NCBI GenBank assembly: GCA_028641055.1
Contig: CM054063.1
Coordinates: 51,089,827-51,153,826, forward strand
Source: Alopecurus myosuroides
Taxonomy: Eukaryota > Streptophyta > Magnoliopsida > Poales > Poaceae
DNA length: 64,000 bases
Reading direction: 5' to 3'
The notes beneath the pieces are model-generated. The model searched no databases and had not been told where the DNA came from. It saw only the letters and a list, made by a program, of their open reading frames with translations. Below, in pieces: positions 1 to 12,441 of this stretch. The position numbers and the translations under genes were made by a program. Position 1 is the stretch's first letter; every line of letters begins with the position of its first letter.

Positions 1-204
1 TACTCTACACAACCAACCCTTCTTCGCATCAAGCCCAAAGCACCGCGTGCTGTGCGTGCGCGGCTAATCGAGCCCCCCGAAGAAAAGGAGGACCCTCATA
101 GCACTGGAAGACCACGCCGCCCTAAATGCCGACTACGAAAGTTCCACCCTGGCGCCAAGGGTTCGTACCTGCATATGATGCAGCAAATGGAACACCCGAA
201 CTAG
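1..204 (+). other. 3' tail of an unidentified open reading frame entering from the left
   Basis: Frame 1 is open from the first base to a TAG at 202-204 (67 codons). The peptide is rich in Arg, Lys and Pro and ends in a Met/Gln-rich stretch. I do not recognise the family. It could be the end of a transposon ORF or an open frame by chance. No start is visible because the window begins inside it. Confidence 0.2.
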
Positions 205-1130
205 TACGGCGATTTGGACGAGATGCGAATCGAGTCAGTTGAGGGGGGCGCCCATACTCGCTTCCCACATGCGGGTAGTGCGCTCATCATGGATCAGTAG
301 ACAAGACCCTTTTCCTATTAGGGTCGACACTAGCAGGCCTCAAAACCACAAGGGGCCTCCTGCCGGTGCCTTATCATCAAATTTATTATTAAACAATAAC
401 AGTAGCATGATTGATTGATTAATTGAACATCGAGCCCCCAGAACATAACGGAGTAATAACAGAAAGTAACGGATAACAGACTCGAGCAAAACAACCTAAG
501 CATGATAGTAAGACACGGGCAACAAACAATGGTTATAGGTAGGGAGGTGAGGCAATATCAAGGTTAAGGGATTCATGTGATGGGTTCGCAACAGAAACAA
601 CTACTACTAAGGCTAGCAGAAAAGAATCAACGGAAAGAATCGGTAACAAGTGATGAAAGGCAGCCATATGGCAGCAAGTGAGTATACTTGCCTGAGATCC
701 CGCAAGGTAGCAGAACTTGTCGTTGCTCACATCATCTCAACGTCCTATCCGGGAAGAAGCAACGAACCTCGAACAAACACCGGAATGCAACAATTACTAC
801 TACGGCAAAAGATCCAGCATGATCAAGATATGGATGCATGACAAGTTTAAAGATGCATCAAAGTAAACTAGTTGACAAGATAAACAAATTTAAATGGACC
901 CATATGCAATTTGAGTTGCATATGAAAAGCCCATGAATTATGGTTGAAACAATTGTTTTCCAACTAACCAATAGGTGAAAGTGGATTAGCATGATGCATG
1001 GATGAGGAAAACAACAAAATAACAACAATAGAACCAATTGAAACAAGTTTGGAAATTATTGGTTAAGTGTGGACAGTTTGGTTACTTAAACATGCCACAC
1101 AAGCAATTGTTGTTTTCATCAAGTTAAAGT

Positions 1131-1788
1131 GTTCAAAACAATTAACAAAGTTTATGTTTGAAAAGAACATCAAATTTTTGTTGGATTACATGTTTCAAAT
1201 ATGGACATTGGAACTAGGACAATTTAATTATGAATTAAACAATTTTAAACAAGTTTTAAAGGAATTTAAAACAAGTTTGACTCTAATTGAATTTTTATTT
1301 GTTCAAAACATAAATTTCAAACTCACATTGGAAAGGTTCACACTTTGATGGTTCGAAAACATATTTTATATGTCTCAAAAGAATTTGATTTGATTAAGTT
1401 ATAAATTTAACAATATTAAATGAATTAAATAAGGTTTAAATTATTTAACCACTTTTAATTATTCAAAACACGAAACAAATTTTATATTTGGAAAGGTGGT
1501 TTAATTTTGCATGGGAAACATATTTCATTTGTGGAAATTGGATTTAAAATGAGCAAGTTATTATTTTGGCAATTTTAAATGCAATAAACAAGAAACAGTT
1601 GTTTTCAGCAATTTAAATTATTCAAAACAGCAAACAAAATTTATATTTGGAAAGTACATGAAAAGTTGATTGGAAAACATATTTGGTTTGTTGAATTTGG
1701 AATTTTTATGAACAAGTTATGAATTTTGCAAATTTAGGTGATTTAAACAAGAATTCAAATGTTTCACCAATTTAAAATATTCAAAACA
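1131..1788. repeat. Degenerate ~160-bp tandem repeat
   Basis: The anchor (g/a)TTCAAAACA recurs at 1131, 1301, 1461, 1620 and 1779, so the spacings are 170, 160, 159 and 159 bp. Three copies are followed by a conserved AAACAAA-TTTATATTTGGA block. The array is AT-rich and lies within the putative LTR. Confidence 0.65.
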
Positions 1789-2044
1789 GTAAACAAATTT
1801 TATATTTGGATAGAACATTCAATTTGGGACAGAAAACATATTTAAAAAGTTAAAATTGGAGTTGGGATGAATTTCTTATGCATTCTAGAACATGTGATGC
1901 AAATCTGCCATTTTTTTGTAACTAGGGACTTAGAAAAAATATTTTTCAGGGGCTAAAATAAATTGTAAGGGCCTAATGGTGATTTTGTGAAAGTTCTGTG
2001 ACCAACCAAGAAGGAAACAAAAATGTTTGGTTTAATTGGGAGAG

Positions 2045-2105
2045 GGGGGAGTCGAACCCCTCTCCCTGTGCTGTGCGTTTTCTCTGCTAACCAGTGCGGC
2101 TAGGC
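2045..2105 (-). other. tRNA-like segment with A-box and B-box motifs
   Basis: On the minus strand a B-box-like GGTTCGACTCC (2048-2058) lies downstream of an A-box-like TAGCCGCACTGG (2091-2102), about 33 bases apart. The A box differs from consensus at two positions. No full cloverleaf could be built. It may be the head of a tRNA-derived SINE or a chance tRNA-like patch in the LTR. Confidence 0.4.
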
Positions 2106-2850
2106 TTGGTTTGGTGAAACATAAGGGGTACAGGGGGTTTTGAGGTTCAGAAGGGCAGCGATGTTAACTGAACAAGTTCAGAACACCCAAGCCCGCGGAT
2201 TCAGAAGCAAAACGGAAAAAGGAGGCTAATTGCCTCAAAGGGGACTTGATCTCCGGTCTCCCAGGAGCTGAACAGAACAGGAACCATTGCACTACTCCTC
2301 GAGTTGGTGACTGACTACGAATCTGGAAGGATATGAGGTAGACGGATCACGGTAACTAAACAAAAAAAGAAAACGCACAGCTTCAGATTCGCAGGTACAC
2401 GATCGAGAGAAAGGGATGGGGTCGTATCCTGGCAGGAGTCGATCCGTGGCCCTGCTGGGTGTTGCACCCGATGGTACCCACCAGGAGGCCCGATCGGGGC
2501 TGCACCACGGCCAGAGGAGGCAGGGACTTCCTCTGCGCTATTGGTTTCCCTGACGACTGCCAACCTGAAGCTGGAGGATGACGACGACAGAGGATGAACG
2601 GGGGGGCTTCGGGTGGTTACCTGGCCAAGGTGCCTTCAGGGATCTTGGAGATGAAGGTGTGGGGGTTCCATTCCCCTAGACAGTGGAACCTCGCGGTGAC
2701 CATGGCGAGCCCGCCGAGTCCGACAGCAACCCTGCAGAACCGGTGATGGTGGAGGGATACAGAGGAGGAGGGGCAGTAGATGAGGAGGGAGAGAGGGTGG
2801 CGGCGGTGGCGTGGAGTAGAGAGGGTTAGGGCTTGAAGGGGCCTTGAGGG

Positions 2851-2872
2851 AGGAGATATAGGGGAGGGGAGC
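2851..2872 (-). promoter_or_regulatory. TATA-like element of the minus-strand LTR
   Basis: The minus strand reads CCCCTATATCTCC here. Below it lies a CT-rich leader (2700-2850) with a CTAACCCT-type start and repeated CCGCC. This is the usual look of a plant LTR or gene promoter reading toward lower coordinates. Confidence 0.3.
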
Positions 2873-3629
2873 AGCGCACATGGGGGGAGGCGCTCGGTGA
2901 CAGCGACCTCTCCCCCCAGCGTCCGTACGAAGAAGACAGCGACAGGGGCTGCTGGGCTTAGGGGTGGGCTGGTTGTAGGTGGGCTTGGCCTGCCTCTCAG
3001 CTCACCCCTCTCTTCTTTTTTTTTTTTTTTCAGGAACATTTTTTTGTAAAGGAAATAGAAGGGAAAGAGAGATGGAAAAGAAATAGGGGGGGTTGTTTTA
3101 TTTTATAATTAAGTGTTATTAGTTGCAAATCAGTGATTAAAAGTAAGGTAGGTTTGATTTCAAAATTGGACTTATTAGTGTGAATTTAAAGGGTTAGTTG
3201 GATTTTCAATTATTAGTTTGATTTGGGAGAAATTTGGAAAGCACAATTTTATTTAATAAACTCAAGCAATTATGCAAACAGTATTGAATTTAATTTGTTT
3301 GCCAAATTTTAATTGTTAAACCCATATTTAAATATGATGAGTAGGATTGATTTGAGTTGGAGTTTTGAATTTTCCATTAGGGTTTTAATAACAGGGAACA
3401 TTTTATTAACAAGCAATTTGGATGAAAACAACCTCAAATTATTGAAAAACAATTGAGTGATTTAGTTTGCAAGTTTGGAATTGGAAATTTGAACATGTGG
3501 GAAAGTTTCAATTGTGTTTGAATTTTGAGTTGCTTTGAAAAACAGAATGCAATGCTCATGTGATGCATATGATGCAAGCCAAAAAGAAAACAAACACTTT
3601 CCTATTAGGGTAACACCCCAGGTGTTACA

Positions 3630-6600
3630 ATACCCATCCACCTCATCCCCACATGGCTTAAACCCTAAGCAATGGCATGGGCCGACATGCCACAACCCTT
3701 CCCCATACCTTGCTGCCTCCATGGACCCCACCTTCTAGAAGGGTTGACCTCCACGAGCTCGAAGAGCCATTTCCCCACTCCCTGGTCCCTCTCCTCCCTC
3801 TCTACTTCTTAACAAACACCTTCGGGTGCTGTGAGAGAACGCCCAACCCCCCACCTCCCTGGACCTCCTATGCCCGAGCCCTTCTGGCTCCATCACCTCC
3901 TCACCACCACAATCCCCCTGGACAAGGTCCCCTCGGCCCTCGTCTCCTCGAGCCTGCTCGCCTACGCCGCGGTGATCGCCGTGGACGCCGCGTGGACACG
4001 CTCTGTGGCTAGACCTCAACGTGCTTCTCCTTTTTGTGCTCCAACTTGCCAATCCCCCTCCTGTTCATCTTAATCGAAGTACTACATCAAAACCCCCCTC
4101 CGTTGTGCATCCAATCGCCGGAATCGAGCCGGGGTCGCCGCGCCCGAGCCCATCGTCGATCCGCCGCATCGGTTCATTCCCTCCCCTCCCGTTGGTCCTC
4201 TCGGCATTCCTCGAGCCTCCTGAACCTCACGATGCCCCTCCTCTCTGTTTTTGCCTGTTGCAGGTTCCTATTCCTCTGGGACCATGGCGGCCGGCCGTGG
4301 CTCCCGGACGCATCCTCGCCAGGCGACTCTCCTGTCCCTCTCCGTGGGCGCCTTGAGCTCGGCGGCGCTCCCAGGAGCCTTCTGGTGCTCGTGGCGGTTC
4401 CAGGAGGCGAACAGAGCTCCCGCCGGCGAGCTTGCGCCTCCTCTGCAGCGACCGAGGCGGACTCCGCCGCGTCTTCGCGTCGCCGCCGGCGCGTGGCGAC
4501 GTGGATGCTTCGTGGCCCTCGGATCCGCATCCAGCGCCCCCCTTTGAACACCGAACCCTTATTATCTCTGCCGCAGATCGCGAATCGGACAGTGGCATAC
4601 CCGTTCGGCGCGCGCGCTCGTCTAGCGGGCCGGCTTCTCCCCGCGCGGCCCATCTCCCTCCGGATCCAGCCCGTTGACCCCTGTGTAGGTTGATTTTTAT
4701 TCTTTTTCTGCAGATCTGTTTCAGGCTTGCTACTTTAATTCGAAATGAAAATGCAAACGAGTAAAATTTTCCAAACCAAAAATCACAGAGCTAGATCTAC
4801 TAATTCTTAACCACACCCAACTTAAAGAAATGCATTTGGTTCTATATTTTGAGAGAACTATTAAAAATGGCAGAAGCACTCTGTTTCACCATTTTAATCA
4901 TAACTTGAGTTTTAAGTGGCCAAATCTTGTAAACCAAACTGTTTTGAGTAGACCTTGGATAGATCTATCAGTGAGACTTGACCTTACATCAAGGTGAGAT
5001 ACCATTTGGAAATGCCATCCAATATGGTGAAAGACCAGTAGTCTTTTCTAAGATTTTTAGAGAGAGTTTAAAAATGTTTTTTGGTGTAAATCCAATTGGA
5101 TGAGCTTGTTTGTGATTAGATATAGGTAATACTAGCTTTTCATAATTTTTAGGGCTCTGTATTATTTTTGGTGTGCATTTCTAGAAACAACACTTTTCTG
5201 TTTATTTTGAATCTTGTGTGTTTGATTTAAAATAAATGATTGTTTGTTATAGACTTGTTTGCTAGCATGAGTAAATGTGTTGGTTACTGTTATTAAGTTG
5301 TTTTTATTTCATTACTAATATGTTAGGAAGTTTGTGCTTGTTTGGAAAGCAAATAAAAATAGAATTAGTCTCTTATAGTTTTCTAGTATATTTTGTGGAC
5401 TTGATGTTGTGAGCTAGTTTTGCTATGATTAAATACTTAGGTTTTTGTGATGGTTATGTGAGTCCAGTACCATTTTGTTACTGATGTGGTGATTGTATCA
5501 CCTCTGTTAGCTTGCACATTATTTCATAGGAGAGCATGTGTAGTATTGATTGTTTTATTTAGCTATATTGTTTTCACTAGTATGAGTAGTTGTTTTCATA
5601 GCTTTATTTTAAGTATATTTGATTACTATAATGTGTAAGGTATATGTACAGTTAGTAGGTGTTTTTATTCATGTGTTATGGTCTATGAAAAATTCATGCT
5701 CATAGGATTCATTGCTCCTCTAGTGTTGCATTAGTGTCCCACTAGATGTTGAGTTTGCTCCATTATTATTGTCCTTTTATTTTCAGGAGTGTATGATGTT
5801 TACTAGCATGTGTACAATGTTTTCCCTTCTGTTATTATGGTATATATATTGTAGTTGTGTGCATGGGTGGGTTGTGGAATGCAATTATCCCTTAAGGCAT
5901 GCTTGTGTAAATTTTCCCATACTAGTATGATAATAGTTGACTCCTGTCATTATGATATTTTGCTAAGAGTAATGTACCTTGTTGTTATTATGTTTTAGAT
6001 TGTGTTTTATTGACTTGTTACAATTTATTGAGCCACTGGTTTGTTCGGTTACTTTCATTATTGAGTGATTCCTTAAGCTTTGGTGTAAACTTTAGCTTAT
6101 TAAATAACTAGATAATTCATCTGTGTTTTGTTTGTTTTGCTGTTTGGAAATTGTATGGGTGTTTACCTTAGCATAAGTTTGGTGCTAGGTTATCATTATA
6201 TTTAGTAGTACCTTTTTGTATATGCTTAAGGCTAGTGGTAAACTTGTTTGGGTTGATTGCTTGTGTTGTTGTTAATACCCACTGCCATGGGTGTTGCTTT
6301 GATGGTTGATATTACATTGTTTGTTTATGAACACCTTAGTAGCCTCACTCTTGTTACCACAAGCTATATTTTTAGCTTACTTAATATCTTGGTATGATAG
6401 TGGTACACCCACTCAACCTCTGATATTGGGGTGTGGAATATGGTTTTTCAACCATATGTTTCCTGACGATAGTCTTGTACTCTGAGAGTTTGTGAGATAG
6501 TTCGCTCGATAACTTTTTGAGTGATTGCATTAGTATGTGTTACCTTGCTGTAGGTGTTGTTTTGATTACTTTATTGTCCTTCTGGATCTGAGTGTGTGTC

Positions 6601-8384
6601 TTTTATTATTTTACGGCGTTAGAAAAACGAAGAAGAAGAAGATGGAGTCGTAGAGCTGTGTGTCAAGATCAAGCTATCTCAAGGACAGGGACACAAAGAG
6701 ATTTAAGGCAAGCCATCCTCATGCTTGCTGATATTACACTTATCATTATCTATCATGCATGTTTTACTTCTGAAAAGTTTTACAAAACTTTGATTTCCAA
6801 AAACTATTTTTGAAGTGAGTATCACTTCTATTATATATATATATATATAATATTACTATGCCATTAGTTAATACTTGGTGTTACCAAGCCCATAAGCCAC
6901 CATATGGTATTTATTACCATCACTTATATTAGTCCCTAAGTGGACACCTTAAAATTGTGTTTTTACAAAACAAAGGCTTTATGGAAAACCCGGAGAAAAG
7001 GCGGATCCTTATTCTCCGGAGGAATGTGGAAGTGGTCATTTTTGGAAAAAAAACGTGTTTTAAAAAATGACACATAACCTAGTCTTCGCCGTACAATATT
7101 TACCGTACTGCCACTCTACCCCTATATGGGTATGGGGCCTATCTAGATGCTTGAACTTGTTAGTGTATGCTTTATTCCAAAGTGCTATAGAGAAGCGGAT
7201 TCTTTGAACCGAAGTGTCGCCAGGAGGGAGAAACGGGACATACAAAGTGAGGGATTAAGTTACCCCCCGGAAGCGACAGATGGGCCTCCCGACTAGGCAG
7301 GGCGGGACCTGATGCCGGGGAGAACAACCCATCTGAAGGAATGAGCATATACTAGCTTGTGTCAGAGTGGACGGTTAGGATCAATTCTCTGGTGCTTGCA
7401 TATCGCTGTGTCGATCCATGGGTGGTCCATGGCAGAGTTTTGGATCTAGTGGATGTGTACCCCTCTGCAGAGTACAACTTTTTCGAAGAAGCCGCGTCCT
7501 CGGATATGGACAGTTGAATGGCCATGTAGCTAGCATTGTGTCAATGTTTTCAAAAAGGAGTTTTCAAAAAGGTGTTGAACTTGGAAAGTTCGGAAAGGAA
7601 GGAAATTTTGTACCATGGATGTACCAATGATGGAAAGCCAGAAGTTGTTTTACAAAACAAAAGGTTTTGCAAATAAAAAACTTTCCTACTCTAAGAAAGA
7701 ATTCTGGAAACTGATTCCAAGAAGTTTTGCAAAGAGAAAATATTCTTTTAACAAAGCTTTACAAAACCTCTTGTACATGTGATATCTACAAGAGAAATAA
7801 AACTATATTATTTTCTTCTGAAGTATCTTCTTCAACGAAGATACAGATTAATTTGACTGCAACTCTGGTGTCATCCTATATGAACACCATTGATAGTGAA
7901 CCCTACTTATAGCCTACCTATTCCACCATATAAGCATACTTGCATATTTGGTAAGTTACATGATGGATGTCTTGCTGAGTACATTCAAACGTACTCATTT
8001 GGTTTCGCCCCTGGTATCTACTTGCCAGACATCGAGAAGGAATCTCAGGAGGAGATCAACGAGGAGAAGTACTGCGATGATGACCTTGAGAACTAGGATC
8101 GTCTCCCAGTCAGCAGCCTGTAGGTTAAGGCGTGACTTGGGCGCTACCGCGTTTTGTGTGCGTTTAGTCTTCCACTGTGTGTGTTGTGCGTTGCCCTGCG
8201 TGGCAGCCGTTTAGGCTTGGTCAAGTGACCATGTCCCTTTTGTAAGTGTTTATGCAACCGTGTAATGGATATCGTATCTGTGTACCAACTTGATATGTTG
8301 TTCACGACTGAATTTTCCTGGGATCGTGAATGTATGCATATCGAAGGTGTCCTTGAACAGTGGTTCTGGGGCGGACCTTACATG
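3630..8384 (+). mobile_element. Non-coding LTR-element-like (LARD-like) region
   Basis: The plus strand shows GC-rich leader-like sequence (3640-4690) with acceptor-like polypyrimidine-CAG sites near 4259 and 4712. A 2-kb T-rich, intron-like tract follows (4720-6600), then mixed sequence with a short open frame (7890-8096) that ends just before transcript-3'-end-like sequence. No gag, pol or known host domain was recognised. Large non-coding retrotransposon derivatives in Triticeae look like this, so I infer one. Its LTR boundaries were not found, and more than one element may be present. Confidence 0.3.
6832..6849. repeat. (TA)9 microsatellite
   Basis: Nine uninterrupted TA dinucleotides in T-rich sequence. 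Confidence 0.9.
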
Positions 8385-8454
8385 TGACCTCAGAAATTAT
8401 TTGTTTTTATCGTTTACCTACTCGAGGACAAGTAAGAACTAAGCTTGGGGATGC
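8385..8454 (+). mobile_element. 3' internal tail of a second, truncated Athila-lineage copy
   Basis: This 70-bp stretch, from ACCTCAGAAATTAT to AAGCTTGGGGATGC, is nearly the same as the sequence just before the downstream LTR (about 15044-15111). It is therefore the polypurine-tract end of an internal domain lying upstream of the first LTR. Similarity stops abruptly near 8385. This indicates a truncated neighbour or a recombined array. Confidence 0.7.
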
Positions 8455-10049
8455 TGATACGTCATAAATGTATCCATACTTTTGATGTTCCATGTTGTTT
8501 TGATACTATATGCTACATGTTTCCTTTACACTTTATGACATTTTTATCGATTTTCTAGGACTAACCTATTAACAAGATGCCACAAAGCCAGTTCCTGTTT
8601 TCTGCTGTTTTTAGTTTCTGAAAAGTTGTTCTAGAAATATTCTCGGAATTGGATGATTCGAAGCCCGGAAGTCTTAGAAATCTGCCGCGCACACGGAGTC
8701 CGTAGGGGGGCCACAGGGGCCCCACACCATAGGGCGGCGGGCCCCCTCTGGCCGCGCCTAGGGGTGGTGTGGTCTCCCTGGCCGCCCACCGACTTTGTCC
8801 TCTCGCCTATTTATACCTCTCAGGAGTTTAACCCTATATACAGAAGCTTTTCCCACCCAAAAACATCCGCAGCCGCCGTCATCGTCAACCCTAGTCCGGG
8901 AGGGTTCTGGAGCTCTCCCCGACACCCTGCAGGGAGAGGGAATCATCACCGGAGGGGTCTACACCACCATGCTCGCCTCCGGAATGATGCGTGAGGAGTT
9001 CATCCTTGGACTACGGGTCCATAGACGTAGCTAGATGGTTTTTCTCTCCTCTTTATGCCTCATGTTTAGATCTTGTGAGCTTTCCTACATGATCAAGATC
9101 ATCTTATTGTAATGCTACATGTTGTGTTTGCTGGGATCCGATGAATATTGAATGCTATGTCCAATGATTATCAATCTATCATGTTCTTCTCATGTGTATG
9201 TTATTTATGATCGTGCATGCTCTCTGTTAGTAGTAGATGCTCTGGCCAAGTAGATGCTAGTAACTCCAAGAGGGAGTATTTATGCTCGATAGTGGGTTCA
9301 TGCCTCCTTTGCATCTGTGCTCGAGTGACATAAACGTGACGAATGGAGGATGTGATGTTGCCATTAGGGAGAAAACAACAATGCTTTTTCTAAGGATGAT
9401 GTTATTGTTTACATTACACACTTTGCTTACTGCGATTATCTGTTGCTTGCAACTTAATACCCAACATTTGCTCGGATGAGATTCGGAGGGTGGATTATTA
9501 GTCATAGATGTAGTTGGATAACGGTCTATGTATCTTGTTGTAATGCCCGCATGAATCACATAGTAATATTTATGTCTTGCATATACACTACGGTGCAGCC
9601 TTCATTTCTGTCAATTGCCCAGTTGTAATTTGCTCACCACACATGTTATTTATCTTTCACGAAGAGACACCACTACTGAACTGTGGACCCCGGTCCATTT
9701 TCCTCGTACTGATAATACAACCAATGTTTCCACTGCTCTGATACTGTTGCTACTGTTTTCATATTGTTTTCCACACCATAGGTTTAACCTCTTTGTGTTC
9801 AGCAAAACCGGTGAGATTGACAACCTCACTGCTTCGTTGGGGCAAAGTTACTTGATTGTGTTGTGTAGGTTCCACATTGCTTCTGAACCGATAGTGCGCC
9901 CTGCCATCTCAGCTGCTTCAACCTTTTGAAGTTACTCCTTCCTGCTACTGGTCGATTAAACCTTGGTTTGTTTCTGAGGGAAAATTGTTGTTGTGCTCAT
10001 CATACCTTCCTCTCGGGGTTTCCCAACGAGTGCAAGACCTGAACCATCA
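8455..10049 (+). repeat. 5' LTR of the Athila-lineage element (1595 bp)
   Basis: It starts TGATACGTCA and ends ACCATCA. A TATA-like CTATTTATAC lies at 8807-8816, followed by a leader. It aligns along its whole length with 15112-16714 with scattered substitutions, which indicates an old insertion. Open frames inside it (e.g. 8653-8994, 9615-9929) are read as LTR sequence. Confidence 0.85.
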
Positions 10050-10059
10050 AGCTATTTTC

Positions 10060-10077
10060 TCGCGCCGTTGCCGAGGA
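10060..10077 (+). other. Primer-binding site, tRNA-Asp type
   Basis: CGCGCCGTTGCCGAGG begins about 11 bases after the LTR end. The 3' end of plant tRNA-Asp would pair with TGGCGCCGTTGCCGGGG, so two or three mismatches are present. Confidence 0.7.
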
Positions 10078-10246
10078 GGAAGAGAATTTCTGCAAGAGGA
10101 GTGTCTCACTTCCAATCTCTTTACTTTGTTTTAGTTTTGCTTATTTTATTTTATTTTTCCTTGCTTGCTTATCTTTATAAAAAACAGAGAAAAAAATTAG
10201 TTCTTATTCTAGCTGTAGTTTTATTTCTATTTTTTATCTTGTTAAA

Positions 10247-11046
10247 ATGACTACTCCTGAGAACACTAAGTTATGTGACTTCACTAGCACCAACAACAAT
10301 GATTTCATAAGCACACCTATTGCTCCACCTGCTCCTACTTCTGATTTTTATGAGATTAAGCCTGCCTTGTTAAACCTTGTTATGAGAGAGCAATTTTCTG
10401 GTGTTAGTACTGATGATGCTGCTACCCATCTTAATAATTTTTTGAACTATGTGAGATGCAAAAATATAAAGATGTAGATGGAGATATTATTAAACTGAAA
10501 TGGTTTCCTTTCTCTTTGAGAGGAAGAGCTAAAGAATGGTTGCTATCTTTGCCTAGAAATAGTATTGATTCTTGGACTAAGTGTAAAGATGCTTTCATTG
10601 GAAAATATTATCCTCCTGCTAAGATTATATCTTTAAGAAGTACCATTTTGAATTTTAAGCAACTTGATAATGAGCATGTTGCTAAAGCTTGGGAAAGAAT
10701 GAAATCTTTAGTGAAGAATTGTCCCACTCATGGACTTACTACTTGGATGATTATCCCAACCTTTTATGCAGGGCTGAATTTTTCTTCAAGAAACCTTCTG
10801 GATTCAGCTACTGGAGGAAACTTTATGTCCATAACCTTGGGGGCAACAACAAAGCTTCTTGATAATATGAGGGTAAATTATTCTGAATGGCCTAATGAGA
10901 GAGCTACAAATGGTAAGAAGGTAAATTATGTTGAAGAAACCTCCTCTTTGAGTGATGGACTTGATGCTATTATGTCTATGCTTGTTAATGGACATGCTCC
11001 TATTGATCCAAACAATGTTCCCTTAGCCTCTTTGGTTTCTCAATAA
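10247..11046 (+). pseudogene. gag: Gag (retrotransposon gag domain), frameshifted
   Basis: An ATG at 10247 opens a frame with an Ala/Pro-rich N-terminus and an Athila-type gag start (motif REQFSG). The frame breaks at 10456-10477. The neighbouring frame continues to 11046 with the core gag signature GRAKEWLLSLP, then SWTKCKDAFIGKYYP and NCPTHGL. This is the structural capsid-like domain that packages element RNA in the cytoplasm. A TAA at 11044-11046 interrupts the frame, and the reading continues in phase beyond it into an Asn-rich segment. One frameshift and one nonsense codon make this copy non-functional. Confidence 0.85.
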
Positions 11047-11789
11047 GAGCATGTTGATGTGAACTTCATTAAAAATAATAATTTCAACAACAATGCTTAT
11101 AGGAATAATTTTGGTAGCAACAATTATAGGCCATATCCCCTTAATAGTGGTTATAATGATAGAACTGGAATGATTAATGAAAGAATTTCAGAAGTTGAAA
11201 GATCCACTAAAAACTTTATGCAAAAAAATATGAGCAAAATAAATTATTTACTAATACCATTGAAGAACAATCTATCATGCTAAAAAATATTAGTTATCAG
11301 CTTGAGAGTTTAAATACAGAAATATCTGGTTTGCAAGCTAAAATTGCTCGTGATAAAACTTCTATTTCATCCATGTCTGAAGCACAATATTCTTTGATTA
11401 ATAGAATGACTGCTAAAACTGAAACCATAGATGAGAATCCTTTTGCTTCTACAAATGCTATTCAAATTTGAATTGATGATAATGCTAGGATGTTAGCTGA
11501 ATTGCATGCTAGATGGGAAAAAGAAGATGAAATAGCTAGAAAGAATAATATAGCTAATATTTGCACCATTACCACCACTAGTAAATATGAAGCTTATCAT
11601 TCTAGAAAACCTTCTACTATCAATGGTAAAGTAATTGGTGTTGTAAACACTCCCACGTTTGCTATTAAAAATGCAAAATTGCCTGAAACTGCTAAAAATG
11701 CTCCTGATAATAGTGCTGAAATTTTTAGAAACATGGGAGACAATAGTACCATTATATTTGATAAAAATGATCTTGACTTTCATAATTGA
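11047..11789 (+). pseudogene. Gag C-terminal region, Asn-rich then coiled-coil-like
   Basis: In phase with the gag stop, an Asn-rich tract (NNNFNNNAYRNN) runs to 11283. It is followed, in shifted frames, by a heptad-like Leu/Ile-rich segment (11277-11471) and a charged segment with ELHARWEKEDE (11490-11789). Athila gag proteins commonly have such a tail. At least two further frame breaks are present. No zinc knuckle was seen. Confidence 0.6.
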
Positions 11790-11887
11790 AACATAACTGA
11801 AGTGATTAAGTTCTTACAAAAGCTTTCTAGTTGTCCTAATGCTAGTGCTATGAATATGGCTTCACAAAACATATTACAAATGCTCTC

Positions 11888-12441
11888 ATGCAAATTAGAG
11901 AGGATGAATTAAGATGTGAAGCCTCTATCCCTAGAAAGCTAGATGATGGATGGGAACCTATTATTAAAATCAAATTGGATGATTTTTATTGCAATGCTCT
12001 ATGTGATCTTGGTGCTAGTATCTCTGTTATGCCCAAGAAACTCTATGATATTCTTGATTTACCACCATTGGAGTCTTGTTATTTGGATATTTGTCTTATT
12101 GTTAATGTTAGAAAGAAACCTTTGGGGAGATTTGATGATGTTCTTATCATGGTTAATAATAATCTTGTCCCCGTTGATTTTTTTTGTCTTGAATATTGGA
12201 TGCAATGCTTCTCGTCCAATTGTTTTGGGAAGACATTTTCTTAGAATTGTTGGTGCTATTATTTATATGGAATAGGGGGATATTAAATTTCAGTTCCAAC
12301 TCAAGAAAGGTATGGAACACTTTCCTACAAAGAGAATTACGTTTCCTTTTGATTCATTTATTCGAACAAGTTAAAAATTGGATGCTTCTTCGCTTGAAAA
12401 TACTTGATTCCATTTTTCTGGGCCTAGCTAAAAGGCGTTAA
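11888..12441 (+). pseudogene. Retropepsin-like aspartic protease remnant
   Basis: The frame from 11888 carries DDGWEPIIKI, then CDLGASISVMPKKLY with the catalytic-type Asp at 12005 in a DLGAS context usual for Athila-lineage proteases. The second conserved block (IVLGRHFLRIVGA) lies in another frame at about 12216-12255, so a frameshift separates the halves. The reading then ends in stops by 12441. Nothing similar to reverse transcriptase follows. Confidence 0.7.

Larger units (their letters stand above)
300..3629 (-). mobile_element. Probable long LTR of a Gypsy-type element, minus strand
   Basis: Read on the minus strand, the sequence begins at 3629 with TGTAACACC, an LTR start common in cereal Gypsy elements, inside a short palindrome (GGTGTTAC). 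A CT-rich, gene-leader-like stretch with a TATA motif lies at 2700-2870, and a long AT-rich tract with tandem substructure at 1050-1870. The motif CCTATTAGGGT appears near both limits (312-322 and 3601-3611). The left end was not located precisely and no coding sequence was recognised. The GC-rich open frames at 2617-3039 are read as LTR leader, not genes. Confidence 0.4.

Noticed and set aside
3735..4693. Several overlapping GC-rich frames on both strands
   Set aside because: Frames conflict, none has a recognised domain, and the region looks like a transposon leader.
8653..9929. Short frames within the 5' LTR
   Set aside because: They lie in LTR sequence and are repeated, with changes, in the 3' LTR.
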